Assembly: GCF_003550065.1 (NCBI RefSeq)
Contig: NZ_QXDC01000002.1
Coordinates: 248,001-312,000 of the forward strand
Source of the DNA: Hephaestia caeni
GTDB lineage: Bacteria > Pseudomonadota > Alphaproteobacteria > Sphingomonadales > Sphingomonadaceae
Direction: 5' to 3'
DNA length: 64,000 nucleotides
Every line of letters begins with the position of its first letter. The stretch's first letter is position 1. Below the pieces are notes generated by a model. It did not search any database, was not told the origin of the DNA, and was given only the letters and a program-made list of their open reading frames with translations. Of the stretch, positions 53,917 to 63,000 are shown one piece after another. The position numbers and the translations under genes were made by a program.

Positions 53917-54840
53917 ATTCCGTTCCGTCCGCTGCTCGCCTGCATCGCCGCCGCCGGCACTTTGTCGATCGCCTCGACCGCGCATGCCGCCACCCGCTGC
54001 GACATCGGCGCGCCCGGGACGACCGCGCGCATTCCGATCGGGGATAGCGGGCGGCCGATGCTGGTGCATCTGCCCCGGGGATACGATCGGGGGGAGGCAC
54101 TGCCGATCGTCTTCCTGCTCCACGGCAGCACGGCGACGGGCGCCGAGATGCTGCGTGAATCGGGGCTTGAGGCGACCGCGGACACGCATGGCTTCATTCT
54201 CGCCGCGCCCGATGCCGGAATTCCCGTGGGGCGAGGATTCGTGTGGAACATCCCCGGCGTGCCGACGGTGACGGGGACGATCCCGACCAAAGACGATCCC
54301 GATGACGTGGCCTATCTGACGACCGCGCTCGACTGGCTGGCGGCTGAGGGCTGCGCGGACGATGCGCGGGCCTATGTCACCGGGCTGTCGGGGGGCGGGC
54401 GGATGACGTCATGGCTGGGCTGTGTCGCGGCCGACCGGTTCGCGGCGATCGCGCCGGTGGTGGGTCTGCGCGCGGGCAACCCCGATGCCGACGACCCGTC
54501 GCGGCCCGATCCCGCGACCTGCGCGCCCGCCGCGCCGATGCCGGTGATCGCCTTTGCCGGCGACGCCGACAAGACCAATCCCATCCAGGGCGGCGGCGCG
54601 GGATATTGGCACTATACGATGCACGCCGCCGAGCAGCGCTGGGCCGCGCTCAACGGCTGCACCGCTGCGCCGACGACGCGCTGGGCGGCAGACGGCGTCT
54701 ACGAGGAGCGCTATACCGGCTGCCGCGACGGGGCCGACGTCGCGGCGCGGATCACCGTCGGCGGCGGCCATGCCTGGGTGGTCGACAACGACGCGATGTG
54801 GGCGTTCCTGTCGGCGCATCGGCGGGCCGATCGGCTCTGA
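53917..54840 (+). CDS. Secreted esterase/PHB depolymerase-like alpha/beta hydrolase, probable ATT start
   Basis: 307 residues if read from ATT 53917, which lies 3 bases after the strong ribosome site GGGAGAAGG (53905-53913) and gives a full signal peptide, IPFRPLLACIAAAGTLSIAS then TAHA-A. The nearest ordinary start is TTG 53962, which would cut the signal peptide in half and has no ribosome site. The mature part is LpqC/PHB depolymerase-like: PRGYDRGEALPIVFLLHGST, FVWNIPGVPTVTGTIPTKDD, the nucleophile elbow AYVTGLSGGGRMTSWLGCVA (Ser in GLSGG), and a C-terminal His in GGGHAWVVDND. It hydrolyses esters (possibly feruloyl or acetyl esters or polyesters) outside the cytoplasm. Confidence 0.85.
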   Translation: MPFRPLLACIAAAGTLSIASTAHAATRCDIGAPGTTARIPIGDSGRPMLVHLPRGYDRGEALPIVFLLHGSTATGAEMLRESGLEATADTHGFILAAPDAGIPVGRGFVWNIPGVPTVTGTIPTKDDPDDVAYLTTALDWLAAEGCADDARAYVTGLSGGGRMTSWLGCVAADRFAAIAPVVGLRAGNPDADDPSRPDPATCAPAAPMPVIAFAGDADKTNPIQGGGAGYWHYTMHAAEQRWAALNGCTAAPTTRWAADGVYEERYTGCRDGADVAARITVGGGHAWVVDNDAMWAFLSAHRRADRL

Positions 54841-54846
54841 GAGTCC

Positions 54847-54986
54847 GTTTGAGAATGCGCCTTTCGGCGCATGGCGGCACCGGCCCGCTTCCCCACCCGA
54901 CCACCCATAGGATAATCGCATTGGGTGGCCGGGTGGGGGAGCGGGCCGGTGCCGCCACGGAAATCGCTCTTCCGCGATTTCTCAAG
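54847..54986. repeat. 140-bp palindromic MITE-like element (family A, copy 3)
   Basis: It starts GTTTGAGAATGCGCC and ends GCGATTTCTCAAG. It contains GGCGGCACCGGCCCGCTTCC then CCACCC, mirrored by GGGTGGCCGGGTGGGGGAGC then GGGCCGGTGCC, plus the hairpin GGAAATCGC-tcttcc-GCGATTTC. It has very high similarity to 13775-13915. It lies between convergent genes. Confidence 0.85.
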
Positions 54987-55003
54987 CCGACTCTGAGCGC
55001 TCT

Positions 55004-56314
55004 TCAAAACGGGAAGAAGGTGTGGATCGCGGTGACCGCGACGACGAAGGTGATGAGGTTGAGCGGCAGGCCGACGCGCACGAAATCGAGATATCGATAT
55101 CCCCCCATCTGATAGACGATCACGTTGGTCTGGTAGCCGAACGGGGTCGCGAAGGCCGCGCTGCCCGCCATCATCACCGCGACCAGGAACGGGCGCGGGC
55201 TGACGCCGAGGCTTTGCGCGAGCGCGACGGCGATCGGCGTCATCAGCACTGCGACGGTGGCGTTCGAGAGCAGTTCGGTCGTCACCATCGTGATCAGATA
55301 GAGGAGGCACAGTACCGCGAGCGGGCTGAGGCCGTCGACACTGCCGATCAGCAGCCTGGAGGCGGTGTTGGCGAGCCCACTCTGTTCCATGCCGATGCCG
55401 ATCACCACCATGCCGGCGATCAACACGAGGATCTCGGGCTTGAGGCCGCTATAGGCCTCGTCGGCGCTGATCACCCGCAGCAGGATCAGCAGCACCGCGC
55501 CGGTGAAGGCGGACGCGGCGATCGGCACCACGTTGAATGCCGCGAGCGCGATCGCCCCGGCGAAGGTCACGAGCGCGACGGCCGCCTTGAGCGGGGCCAA
55601 CGGGCGTCGTTCGGCGAACAATTGCGCATCGCCGACCTGCCCGCTTTCGATCAGCGGTTCGGCGATCGTCGGGACGCCGCGCTTGACCTCTCTTACGCCG
55701 TCGTCGCGGCCGAACAGCCGCCCGCTGACGAGAAAGAGGTAGAGCCCGCCGACCAGCGCCATCGGCAGCCCGACGGGTGTGATCTCGAAAATGCCGAAAC
55801 GCGGCTGGCCGGCGATCCGCGCCATATCGTCGACCAGCAGGTTGGTCGAGGTGCCCACCAGCGTGCAGCACCCCGTCAGCACCGCGATATACGACAGCGG
55901 CAGCAGGTAGCGCTGCGGCGAGAGCTTGAGCGCGCGGGCGACGTCGCGCACCACCGGCGCGCCGAGCACGACGATCGGCGTGCTGTTGAGGAAGCACGAT
56001 ACCCCGCCGATCATCGTCAACAACAGCCAGATGCCGGCATTGCCCCATCGGCGGCACATCCGCACCGCGAGGGTGATCGCGCGATCGAGCAGGCCCGACA
56101 GTTCGAGCGCGTAGGCGATCACGAACAGCGAGGCGAGCGCGACGATCGCGGGGCTGGCGAAGGCGCCCTGGATGTCGATCGGCCGCACCGCGCCGGTGAT
56201 CAGCAGCACCGCGGCGCCGGACAGCGCGACGACGTCGGCGCGTATCTTGTCCCAGATCAGCGCCGCGACGACCGCGGCGAGGACGAACAAGGTCAGGATC
56301 TGGTCGACCGTCAT
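55004..56314 (-). CDS. SLC13 (DASS)-family anion permease
   Basis: 436 residues, about 11 transmembrane helices with the two inverted repeats of the family. Markers are SCFLNSTPIVVLGAPVVRDV, the SNT-type motif TLVGTSTNLLVDDMARIAG in the first repeat and TTELLSNATVAVLMTPIAVA in the second. A soluble loop of about 40 residues (GRDDGVREVKRGVPTIAEPL) joins the halves. It lacks the internal TrkA_C domains of longer relatives. It imports dicarboxylates, sulfate or a similar anion with sodium; the specificity is not clear. Confidence 0.88.
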   Translation of the reverse strand: MTVDQILTLFVLAAVVAALIWDKIRADVVALSGAAVLLITGAVRPIDIQGAFASPAIVALASLFVIAYALELSGLLDRAITLAVRMCRRWGNAGIWLLLTMIGGVSCFLNSTPIVVLGAPVVRDVARALKLSPQRYLLPLSYIAVLTGCCTLVGTSTNLLVDDMARIAGQPRFGIFEITPVGLPMALVGGLYLFLVSGRLFGRDDGVREVKRGVPTIAEPLIESGQVGDAQLFAERRPLAPLKAAVALVTFAGAIALAAFNVVPIAASAFTGAVLLILLRVISADEAYSGLKPEILVLIAGMVVIGIGMEQSGLANTASRLLIGSVDGLSPLAVLCLLYLITMVTTELLSNATVAVLMTPIAVALAQSLGVSPRPFLVAVMMAGSAAFATPFGYQTNVIVYQMGGYRYLDFVRVGLPLNLITFVVAVTAIHTFFPF

Positions 56315-56417
56315 GTCCGCCCTGCCTCACGCACGCAGAGGCGGGTTGTCAATGCGTCAGACGCCGCGCGCGGCAATTCGGGCTGGAGCGCGCGGCCGAA
56401 TTTGCTATCAGGTGATC

Positions 56418-57275
56418 ATGCGGGAACCGAGTGTCAGGGCCAGCCGGTTGGCGATCGCGGGCGGCGCGGCCGCCACGATCGCGATCGGCGCCGCCGGGTT
56501 CTTTCTCGGCCGCGCCACCTATCCCGCGCCCGAGCCGATCACCCCCGTAGTGATCGAGGCACCTGCGCCGCGGCCATCACCCACGCCGGTTTTGCCGTCG
56601 GTGTGGGGGCGAAGCGAGATCGTCGACCTCGCCGTTGCCGCGAGCGATGCGCTGACCTCGGGCAAGCCGCTTCCCGATCTGGCGAACGAGGCGGTCGGCC
56701 AGCGGCTCGATCTCGTCATTCCGTTCGGCTGTTCAGGGCCGGCGGACGAGACCAGCCATGCGCCGCTGCGCTGGCGATACGATGCGCAAGACCGGGCGTT
56801 GCGTATCCATGTCGAGCCGACGCAATGGTCGGGGGCCGATTGGGCGCTGGCCAAGGAACAGGCGGCGGCCTCGATCGAAGGTTTCTGGATTCCGCGGCCC
56901 TGGTCGACGAGCGACGCCTGCCCGCGGCGGACCCAGGCGGGGGCGAGCGGCACCGAGACCGTCCTGCTGCCGGGACAGACGCTGGCGGTGGCGCAATTCA
57001 CCGGCGACGACGAGCGTGTCTTCGATACCGTGCAGCGCGTCACGCCCGACGAATTCGACGTGTCGCAAGGGCTGCGGCTTCGCCTGCGCGGACGTATCGA
57101 CCGCGTGCCCGGCGCCGGTGCGGTCCGCTGCATTCAGCCGGCGGGCAGCGAGCAGCGCCCGATCTGCGTCGTTGCGATCTCGCTCGACGAGGTGCTGATC
57201 GAAAATACCGCGACGGGCGCCGTGCTGGCGACCTGGTCCGTCAGCCGCCCGCGCCAAGGCGCGCCCGATCTTTGA
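56418..57275 (+). CDS. Anchored periplasmic protein of unknown function, ending inside the CRISPR array
   Basis: 285 residues from ATG 56418; the frame upstream overlaps the divergent permease gene. One N-terminal transmembrane helix (RLAIAGGAAATIAIGAAGFF) and a Pro-rich linker (PRPSPTPVLPS) precede a periplasmic domain of about 210 residues, with LDLVIPFGCSGPADETSHAP, LRWRYDAQDRALRIHVEPTQ, EGFWIPRPWSTSDACPRRTQ and PICVVAISLDEVLIENTATG. Four Cys may form two disulfides. No family was recognised. The stop codon TGA (57273-57275) lies within the degenerate terminal CRISPR repeat (57251-57286), so the array now borders the gene directly. Confidence 0.75.
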   Translation: MREPSVRASRLAIAGGAAATIAIGAAGFFLGRATYPAPEPITPVVIEAPAPRPSPTPVLPSVWGRSEIVDLAVAASDALTSGKPLPDLANEAVGQRLDLVIPFGCSGPADETSHAPLRWRYDAQDRALRIHVEPTQWSGADWALAKEQAAASIEGFWIPRPWSTSDACPRRTQAGASGTETVLLPGQTLAVAQFTGDDERVFDTVQRVTPDEFDVSQGLRLRLRGRIDRVPGAGAVRCIQPAGSEQRPICVVAISLDEVLIENTATGAVLATWSVSRPRQGAPDL

Positions 57276-58671
57276 GGCGCTAAACCCGGCGCCAATTACA
57301 TCCAGCGCGGCAACCAGTTGCGGTTGGCCCCCGATCTCTGAGGCGCTAAACCACTGCCTGCTGCGCGACCTGCGGCTTATGCGTTGCGGTTGGCCCCCGA
57401 TCTCTGAGGCGCTAAACCAACCGCGCCTGCGCGTCGAGAAGCGCGGTAGTTGCGGTTGGCCCCCGATCTCTGAGGCGCTAAACCCTCCCTCACCAGCCCG
57501 GTGCGATGCCCGGTGTTGCGGTTGGCCCCCGATCTCTGAGGCGCTAAACCTTTCGATCCCAGGGCGATCCGCACGATCAGTTGTGGTTGGCCCCCGATCT
57601 CTGAGGCGCTAAACCCGGCGGATATTTTACTGGATTACGTTTGGTGTTGTGGTTGGCCCCCGATCTCTGAGGCGCTAAACCTTGACGCATGGTATATCAC
57701 GGCGATTAACGGTTGTGGTTGGCCCCCGATCTCTGAGGCGCTAAACCATCAACACCCTTCTGCTTGTCCACCGTGATGTTGTGGTTGGCCCCCGATCTCT
57801 GAGGCGCTAAACCCCTGATCCACCCTCACCGCTGGAGCCTGCGGTTGTGGTTGGCCCCCGATCTCTGAGGCGCTAAACCGATCGTGGACAGGTGCGCCAT
57901 TGCCGTGGCGTTGTGGTTGGCCCCCGATCTCTGAGGCGCTAAACCCGGCGCGATGCCGGCGGCGGCCGACGTCGAGTTGTGGTTGGCCCCCGATCTCTGA
58001 GGCGCTAAACCCCGCGCCGCCGCGAGCTGGCGCAGTCCTGGGTTGTGGTTGGCCCCCGATCTCTGAGGCGCTAAACCTCCGTCGTCGGCGAGCTGGCGGA
58101 CGATATCGTTGTGGTTGGCCCCCGATCTCTGAGGCGCTAAACCGCTATGGCCGAGCGGACGCGGTGCCGTTCGGTTGTGGTTGGCCCCCGATCTCTGAGG
58201 CGCTAAACCCGCAACCTGCTCGAACAGCGGATAGCGAATGTTGTGGTTGGCCCCCGATCTCTGAGGCGCTAAACCGCCGGTGTTGCGCGGCGCCGGCGTC
58301 GGCACGTTGTGGTTGGCCCCCGATCTCTGAGGCGCTAAACCTCGCCTTGGCGAACGTATAGACCTCCTGGGGTTGTGGTTGGCCCCCGATCTCTGAGGCG
58401 CTAAACCCAAGTCGTCTTTGGCGATGAATGCGCTAGGGTTGTGGTTGGCCCCCGATCTCTGAGGCGCTAAACCGGCGTGGCGGAAGCGAGCGCGAAGGCG
58501 ATGGTTGTGGTTGGCCCCCGATCTCTGAGGCGCTAAACCCATCCGAACGTCAGGGCGAGCGCGCAAGGTGTTGTGGTTGGCCCCCGATCTCTGAGGCGCT
58601 AAACCACCGGCACCCCCACGCCTTGGCCGTTGGTTGTTGTGGTTGGCCCCCGATCTCTGAGGCGCTAAACC
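57251..58671 (+). CRISPR. Type II-C CRISPR array: 21 full 36-bp repeats plus one degenerate repeat, 21 spacers
   Basis: Full repeats start at 57317 and recur every 66 bases (one 65) to 58636-58671. The repeat begins GTTGTGGTTGGCCCCCGATC and ends TCTGAGGCGCTAAACC; spacers are 30 bases (one is 29). The four leftmost full repeats read GTTGCGG, the other 17 GTTGTGG. The far-left copy (57251-57286) keeps only the last about 23 bases with one change and overlaps the stop codon of the preceding gene. Damage and variants at the left mark the old end, so new spacers are probably added next to cas2. The match of the repeat to the anti-repeat at 63637-63657 and the terminator there indicate crRNA transcription on the plus strand, towards cas2. 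TTGGCC and TAAACC, 17 bases apart within the repeat, could serve as a promoter in each unit, as in Neisseria type II-C arrays. Confidence 0.98.
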
Positions 58672-58719
58672 GGATGCGCCAGTAACTTATTGATCATGTA
58701 AGAAAAATTGGCACATCCG
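58671..58719. promoter_or_regulatory. Hairpin-bearing spacer/leader between array and cas2
   Basis: The 72 bases between the last repeat and cas2 are AT-rich. CGGATGCGCCA (58671-58681) and TGGCACATCCG (58709-58719) are inverted, 10 of 11 matched, around an AT-rich loop that includes TGATCA. It could stop transcription from both sides (array and cas genes converge here) and would also be the leader where new spacers enter. Confidence 0.55.
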
Positions 58720-58743
58720 GAAGCCTTGTTCCGAGCATGCGAA

Positions 58744-59085
58744 TCAGAACATGACAAGCTGGTCCGGATTCTTCCGCGGGCGCTTGCGCCGCTGGCTCGA
58801 GAATCGGACGATGTTCTCATATTGCCTGTCAGTGAAGGTGAGGATGTGCACATCGCCTTTCTCCGGCAGGCTGCGCTCGATGCGCGAGAGGTGCGAGTCG
58901 AAGCTTTCCTTGCCGTTGCAGAATCGAGCATAGACCGAAAATTGGCTCATCTCAAAACCTTCGTCTTGCAGGAACTCTCGGAACTTGGCCGCGTCTCGCA
59001 TCTGTTTTTTGGTGCCGACTGGCAGGTCGAACATGACGAAGATCCACATCAGCCGATATCCGCTCAGATAGGAGGGGTTGGTCAC
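58744..59085 (-). CDS. cas2: CRISPR-associated endoribonuclease/adaptation protein Cas2 (type II-C)
   Basis: 113 residues from GTG 59085, overlapping the cas1 stop by 4 bases (GTGA); an internal ATG at 59049 (MWIFVMFDLPVGTKKQMRDA) gives the more usual length of about 101. The ferredoxin-like fold is clear: WIFVMFDLPVGT with the conserved Asp, FEMSQFSVYARFCNGKESFD, and GDVHILTFTDRQYENIVRFS. It forms the adaptation complex with Cas1. It is the last gene of the cas operon. Confidence 0.95.
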   Translation of the reverse strand: MTNPSYLSGYRLMWIFVMFDLPVGTKKQMRDAAKFREFLQDEGFEMSQFSVYARFCNGKESFDSHLSRIERSLPEKGDVHILTFTDRQYENIVRFSSQRRKRPRKNPDQLVMF

Positions 59086-60023
59086 TCGCTCGCCTCGTCG
59101 CTTTCATCGCTTCGGGCGAGCGCTGCCCATTCGATGGGTGTCGGGGGATCGAATATCGCAAGCGATGGACGCCCAGTCTCGAACGCGCGCGCAAGCGATT
59201 GCGCGAGTCGTACGGCCGCGATCGAAACGGGCGATGCTTCGCCGCCGATCCGCAAATCAAACGCGATCAGCCTGGCGAACTGCCGTTTGAGCTTCGGATC
59301 GAGGGTATCGAGCCCCCGGGCGATCATAGCGACGACGAGCGCATCAACCAGAGGACGGAACGGCTCCACCAGATCATCCGCCAACACGAAGGCGTTGCCC
59401 CGATTGGCGTGGTTGATGCCGATCGTCGGATGGAGGCCGGCGGCGATCACTGCCCGAGCAACGGTCGCCCTGATCACCGCATAGCCGTAGTTGAGCAATG
59501 CGTTCGCACCCGGGCTATTGCGGTCCCGCCGGAATTCGGCACCCATCAGCAAAGGCCAATAGCGGCGCGCGGCTTGCGCCTCGAGATTGTCCGAATCGCC
59601 CGACTTGACGCGCCGCGCGATCAAAGGAAACGCCTCCGCGCCCGCAATGCCGCGTGTGGCCAGCAGCGATCCCTGCATCGCGATCTTGGCCGTCACGATC
59701 CGGCGCCAAAGTTGCTTGCAGAGCGGCTTCGACGCACCCCACTGGGCGCGGAAGCGGGCGTTCTGGGCGTGATGCCCCTCGATCGGCAGGGTGACAGCGA
59801 CCGGCGAATGGTTCGATCCGCAGAAGACGACCGGCGCGCCACGCTCGGCCAGAGCCGCGACTAGATTGGCGCTCCAGGTGGTGCCGTGGGCGTGAACGAT
59901 CACGGCATAGATATCGTCGAGCGCGATCCGGCCTACTTCCTCGCGCTGCTCCTCCACGACGAGGAAGCCCCGATAGAGCGAGAGATGGCGACCGTCCGTG
60001 GCGATATCGACGATGCGGTCCAT
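59082..60023 (-). CDS. cas1: CRISPR-associated integrase Cas1 (type II-C)
   Basis: 313 residues from ATG 60023 with GGCGAGGGA upstream; the longer frame overlaps cas9. N-terminal beta domain: MDRIVDIATDGRHLSLYRGF, VEEQREEVGRIALDDIYAVI, ERGAPVVFCGSNHSPVAVTL. The helical catalytic domain includes SPGANALLNYGYAVIRATVA, the metal-binding His in LHPTIGINHANRGNAFVLAD and the acidic DDLVEPFRP. It inserts new spacers at the array. The gene follows cas9 after 22 bases; no cas4 or csn2 is present, which fits subtype II-C. Confidence 0.96.
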   Translation of the reverse strand: MDRIVDIATDGRHLSLYRGFLVVEEQREEVGRIALDDIYAVIVHAHGTTWSANLVAALAERGAPVVFCGSNHSPVAVTLPIEGHHAQNARFRAQWGASKPLCKQLWRRIVTAKIAMQGSLLATRGIAGAEAFPLIARRVKSGDSDNLEAQAARRYWPLLMGAEFRRDRNSPGANALLNYGYAVIRATVARAVIAAGLHPTIGINHANRGNAFVLADDLVEPFRPLVDALVVAMIARGLDTLDPKLKRQFARLIAFDLRIGGEASPVSIAAVRLAQSLARAFETGRPSLAIFDPPTPIEWAALARSDESDEASE

Positions 60024-60045
60024 GGTGGAATCCCTCGCCTTTTCG

Positions 60046-63000
60046 CTATGTTCGAGGACCGGGATCGAAGAGACGGCCGAGAGGATCGACACGAACCTGG
60101 CGGGCCTTGGCCTTCACAATGCTACGCCCCGAGAGATAGACATATTTGAAGGGGTCGCGGTCGTTCGACAGGCCGTCCCGCTCCTTGAGATTACCGGCCT
60201 CCTGCGCGGCAGCGAGCGTAAGGCGGCCCCGGACGTTAAAGCCGACCACGCGCAGGATCTCGCGTGGTTCTCCATTACGCTCAACGGCAAGAAGATCGTT
60301 CTGGCGCAGGGTAAGCAACCGCTTTGCAGCGGGATGGGGACGATCGTCCTGCTTGTGCTGATGCGCTTCGAACATGGTGACGACACGCGTCTTTAGGCCG
60401 CCGTCAGGGAGCTGCCACAACTCGAAGCGCGCGTTCGCATCGCCCTTATAGGCCTTGTACGCGCGACCCGAAGCATCACGGATCGGAATGACGTTCAGTG
60501 GCTCGCGCACGCGAACGCGGCGGATGCCCCCGAAGACGGGATGCGTGTCGCGGAAGCGCTGAAGTGCCGCCTCGAACGACTTCCCGGTGAGATCGCGCGT
60601 CCATTCGTACAGTGCGTCGCGCAGTGCCCGATCGGGGATGCGATCCGGATTGGTCAGATCGCCCGGCTTGAGACTGGCGAGCGGCACGCGGTGGACCACG
60701 ATCGGTGTTTTGCCGTCCGCCGCCACGTCGCCGGTAAGGCCATATGCGGTGTCGTTGTGCAGGCGCCCGGCCGTCACGTCGCGATGGCGCGAGGGGCGGC
60801 CCTTGCGCCCGTGATCGGCCTTGTGGCTGACCGTGACGCGCAAGAGCTTCTCGCCCAGTTCCTCACGAAAGCCGCTCCACGGTTGCTCGATATCGACGGT
60901 CAAGCGGTCGAGATCGCGATCCTCGGCTTCCCCCGCTGCGCGCGCGATCTTCTGGAGCGTGGCGCGTGTCGTGACGGCTACAACTGCCGCATCGATGGCA
61001 TGATGGCGGTGATCCAGCCGGTTCTTCGGTGCGTTGCTATGTTCGTTTTCGACGTAATTATGATCGGGCAACAAGCTGTTGAGTCCCCATTTGCGCCGCA
61101 GCATCGCGGTCATCCGGCCGGGCACCACGTAGACGCAGCCATCCTCCTTCGTCGGATAGAGGCTGCGCAGATATTTGCCGGCCAGTCGCGAGAGATACTG
61201 GGTGTCGGTCAATTGCCGCGCGAGAAAGCCGCCGTCCTTCTCGAACCGCGCCATTGCTTCGGGCCCGAAGCGCCATTGCTTCGATTTACGAAGGTGCGCC
61301 ACCTGCGCCGTGATCCGATCCCAACGCTCGGGATCAGAGCCCCACCGTTCGTATGGCGTTTTATTGCCCTTGGCACGGTTACAATTGCGATGAGCCACGA
61401 CCTTATTGGCAGCACTATCGTCGAGCGAACGAGAGTAAGGAATGATGTGATCGATATCGACCTCGTCCGAAAATAGCGCGCGAAAACCGATCAATTTTCC
61501 AGAATCGCCACAATAAGGACAAAACCGATCAACGAGGTTGCCGGAGAGTTCTTCCCAAAGCTTGAGCCGCGCACGATTGGTGCCCGTATCGTCTATGCCT
61601 TCTTCGATCAACTTTCTGGACCGTGCTTGCGCATCGGCCGTATTCTTGCGAATGCGCCGGTTGTGCTCGTCCTTGTCTTTTTCGCTGAGGTTCAGTTCGC
61701 GCGCGAGCTCGACGACGATCTGGTCGGGCCGGCCGTGGACGGTGATGATCGCGTTGATGAGCTTCTCAAGCTGACGCAGCCCGATATGAACCGTGGGATT
61801 GGTTATCTTGCCCCAATAGCGCTCCATCTTTTTCTCGCGGCGACCGCCCTCCAGATCGCGGGGATCGAAGGTCCCGGGCGGAATGTCGCGTGACAGCAGC
61901 TCGCCATAATAGGGCAAACGATCGAGAACCTCTCCGGTGCGATCGTCGCTATGATGCCAGCCGCAGGCTTCGACCGCTTGACTGTAAGTGATTGGCGCGC
62001 CGTTTATTTCGCGAGTCTTCAATTGTTCGAGGATGCGTCGCGTCGCGATCTCGCCCAGCCGCCCGAACCCTTCGGGAAGGGGAGCCTTGGCAACAGCGTC
62101 TGCCGTCACCTCGTCCAGCCCGCAAGTGACAGTCAGATACGCGTGCAGCGTCTCGGGGTCTTCCTCGTCGATCAGCCTTTCGATGATCTCCCACTGCGCT
62201 TCGGGCGTCTTGTGGTGCCAATCGCCGCCGAAACGCTTCTTGTCGCCAAGCACCGCGCGCACTTCGTTACCCGTCAGGTCGGTGCGCGTCTCGTTCGCCT
62301 TGTTGAAGCTTTCGCCCGGCTGCAGTTTGAGCGTCTTGGCCAAGGAAGCGAACGACACTTTGCGCTTGTCGCGTAACGCCAGGATCAGCTTGTCGCGCTG
62401 GTCGAGGGTCAGCTTGCGAGGCGCTTCGCCCGGCGTGGTGATCTCAAGCTGGTTGACCTCCTCGTAGAGACGTCGCTCCTGAAACAGCGGATGCGCCTTA
62501 GGAAGCCGGCGCTCGTCGCGTGCTATGCCATATCGTCCCGCGAACAGGCACACGCCGACTTCGGGCTCCTTGAGCGGGCGCTGATAGAACAGCACGCGGT
62601 GGAGCGCCGCGCGTGCCTCTTCGGTGAGCAGAGTCGGATGATACCCAGTCTGCTCCTCCCAGATGCGCTGGAACTCATATTCGATATGCCGGCGCTGAGG
62701 GTAGAAATCGTAGCCCTGGCTCTCGCCGTTGAGCCGGACGCGCTTCTCCGCGCGGCCGGCGAGGAACTGGCCGAGCGTGTCCGCCTTCGCTTCGGCCATT
62801 GCCTGGTCGAGCGCCTTGGCGCCGTTGGCGATCTTGCCGTCCTCGCTGCGCCGCTCGGCCTTGCGGTTGGATAGGAAGCCTCGACGCTGGTTGAGATGGA
62901 AGAGCGCGCGGCCGATCGCATACGGCTCCAGCCGTTCGGTCAGCGCGCGGGCGCGGATCGAATAGGGATCCCGTGCCGCGATCAGCCTAGCCTCATCTGC

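Noticed and set aside
55022-57283. 753-codon plus-strand open frame over the SLC13 gene and the anchored protein
   Set aside because: The His/Arg/Asp-rich composition is that of an antisense frame; both real genes are clear.
57377-58566. Open frames across the CRISPR array giving repeated GLAPQRSGANHN-type peptides
   Set aside because: They are translations of the 66-base repeat-spacer units; the repeat happens to lack stops in these frames. No start or ribosome site and no protein character.
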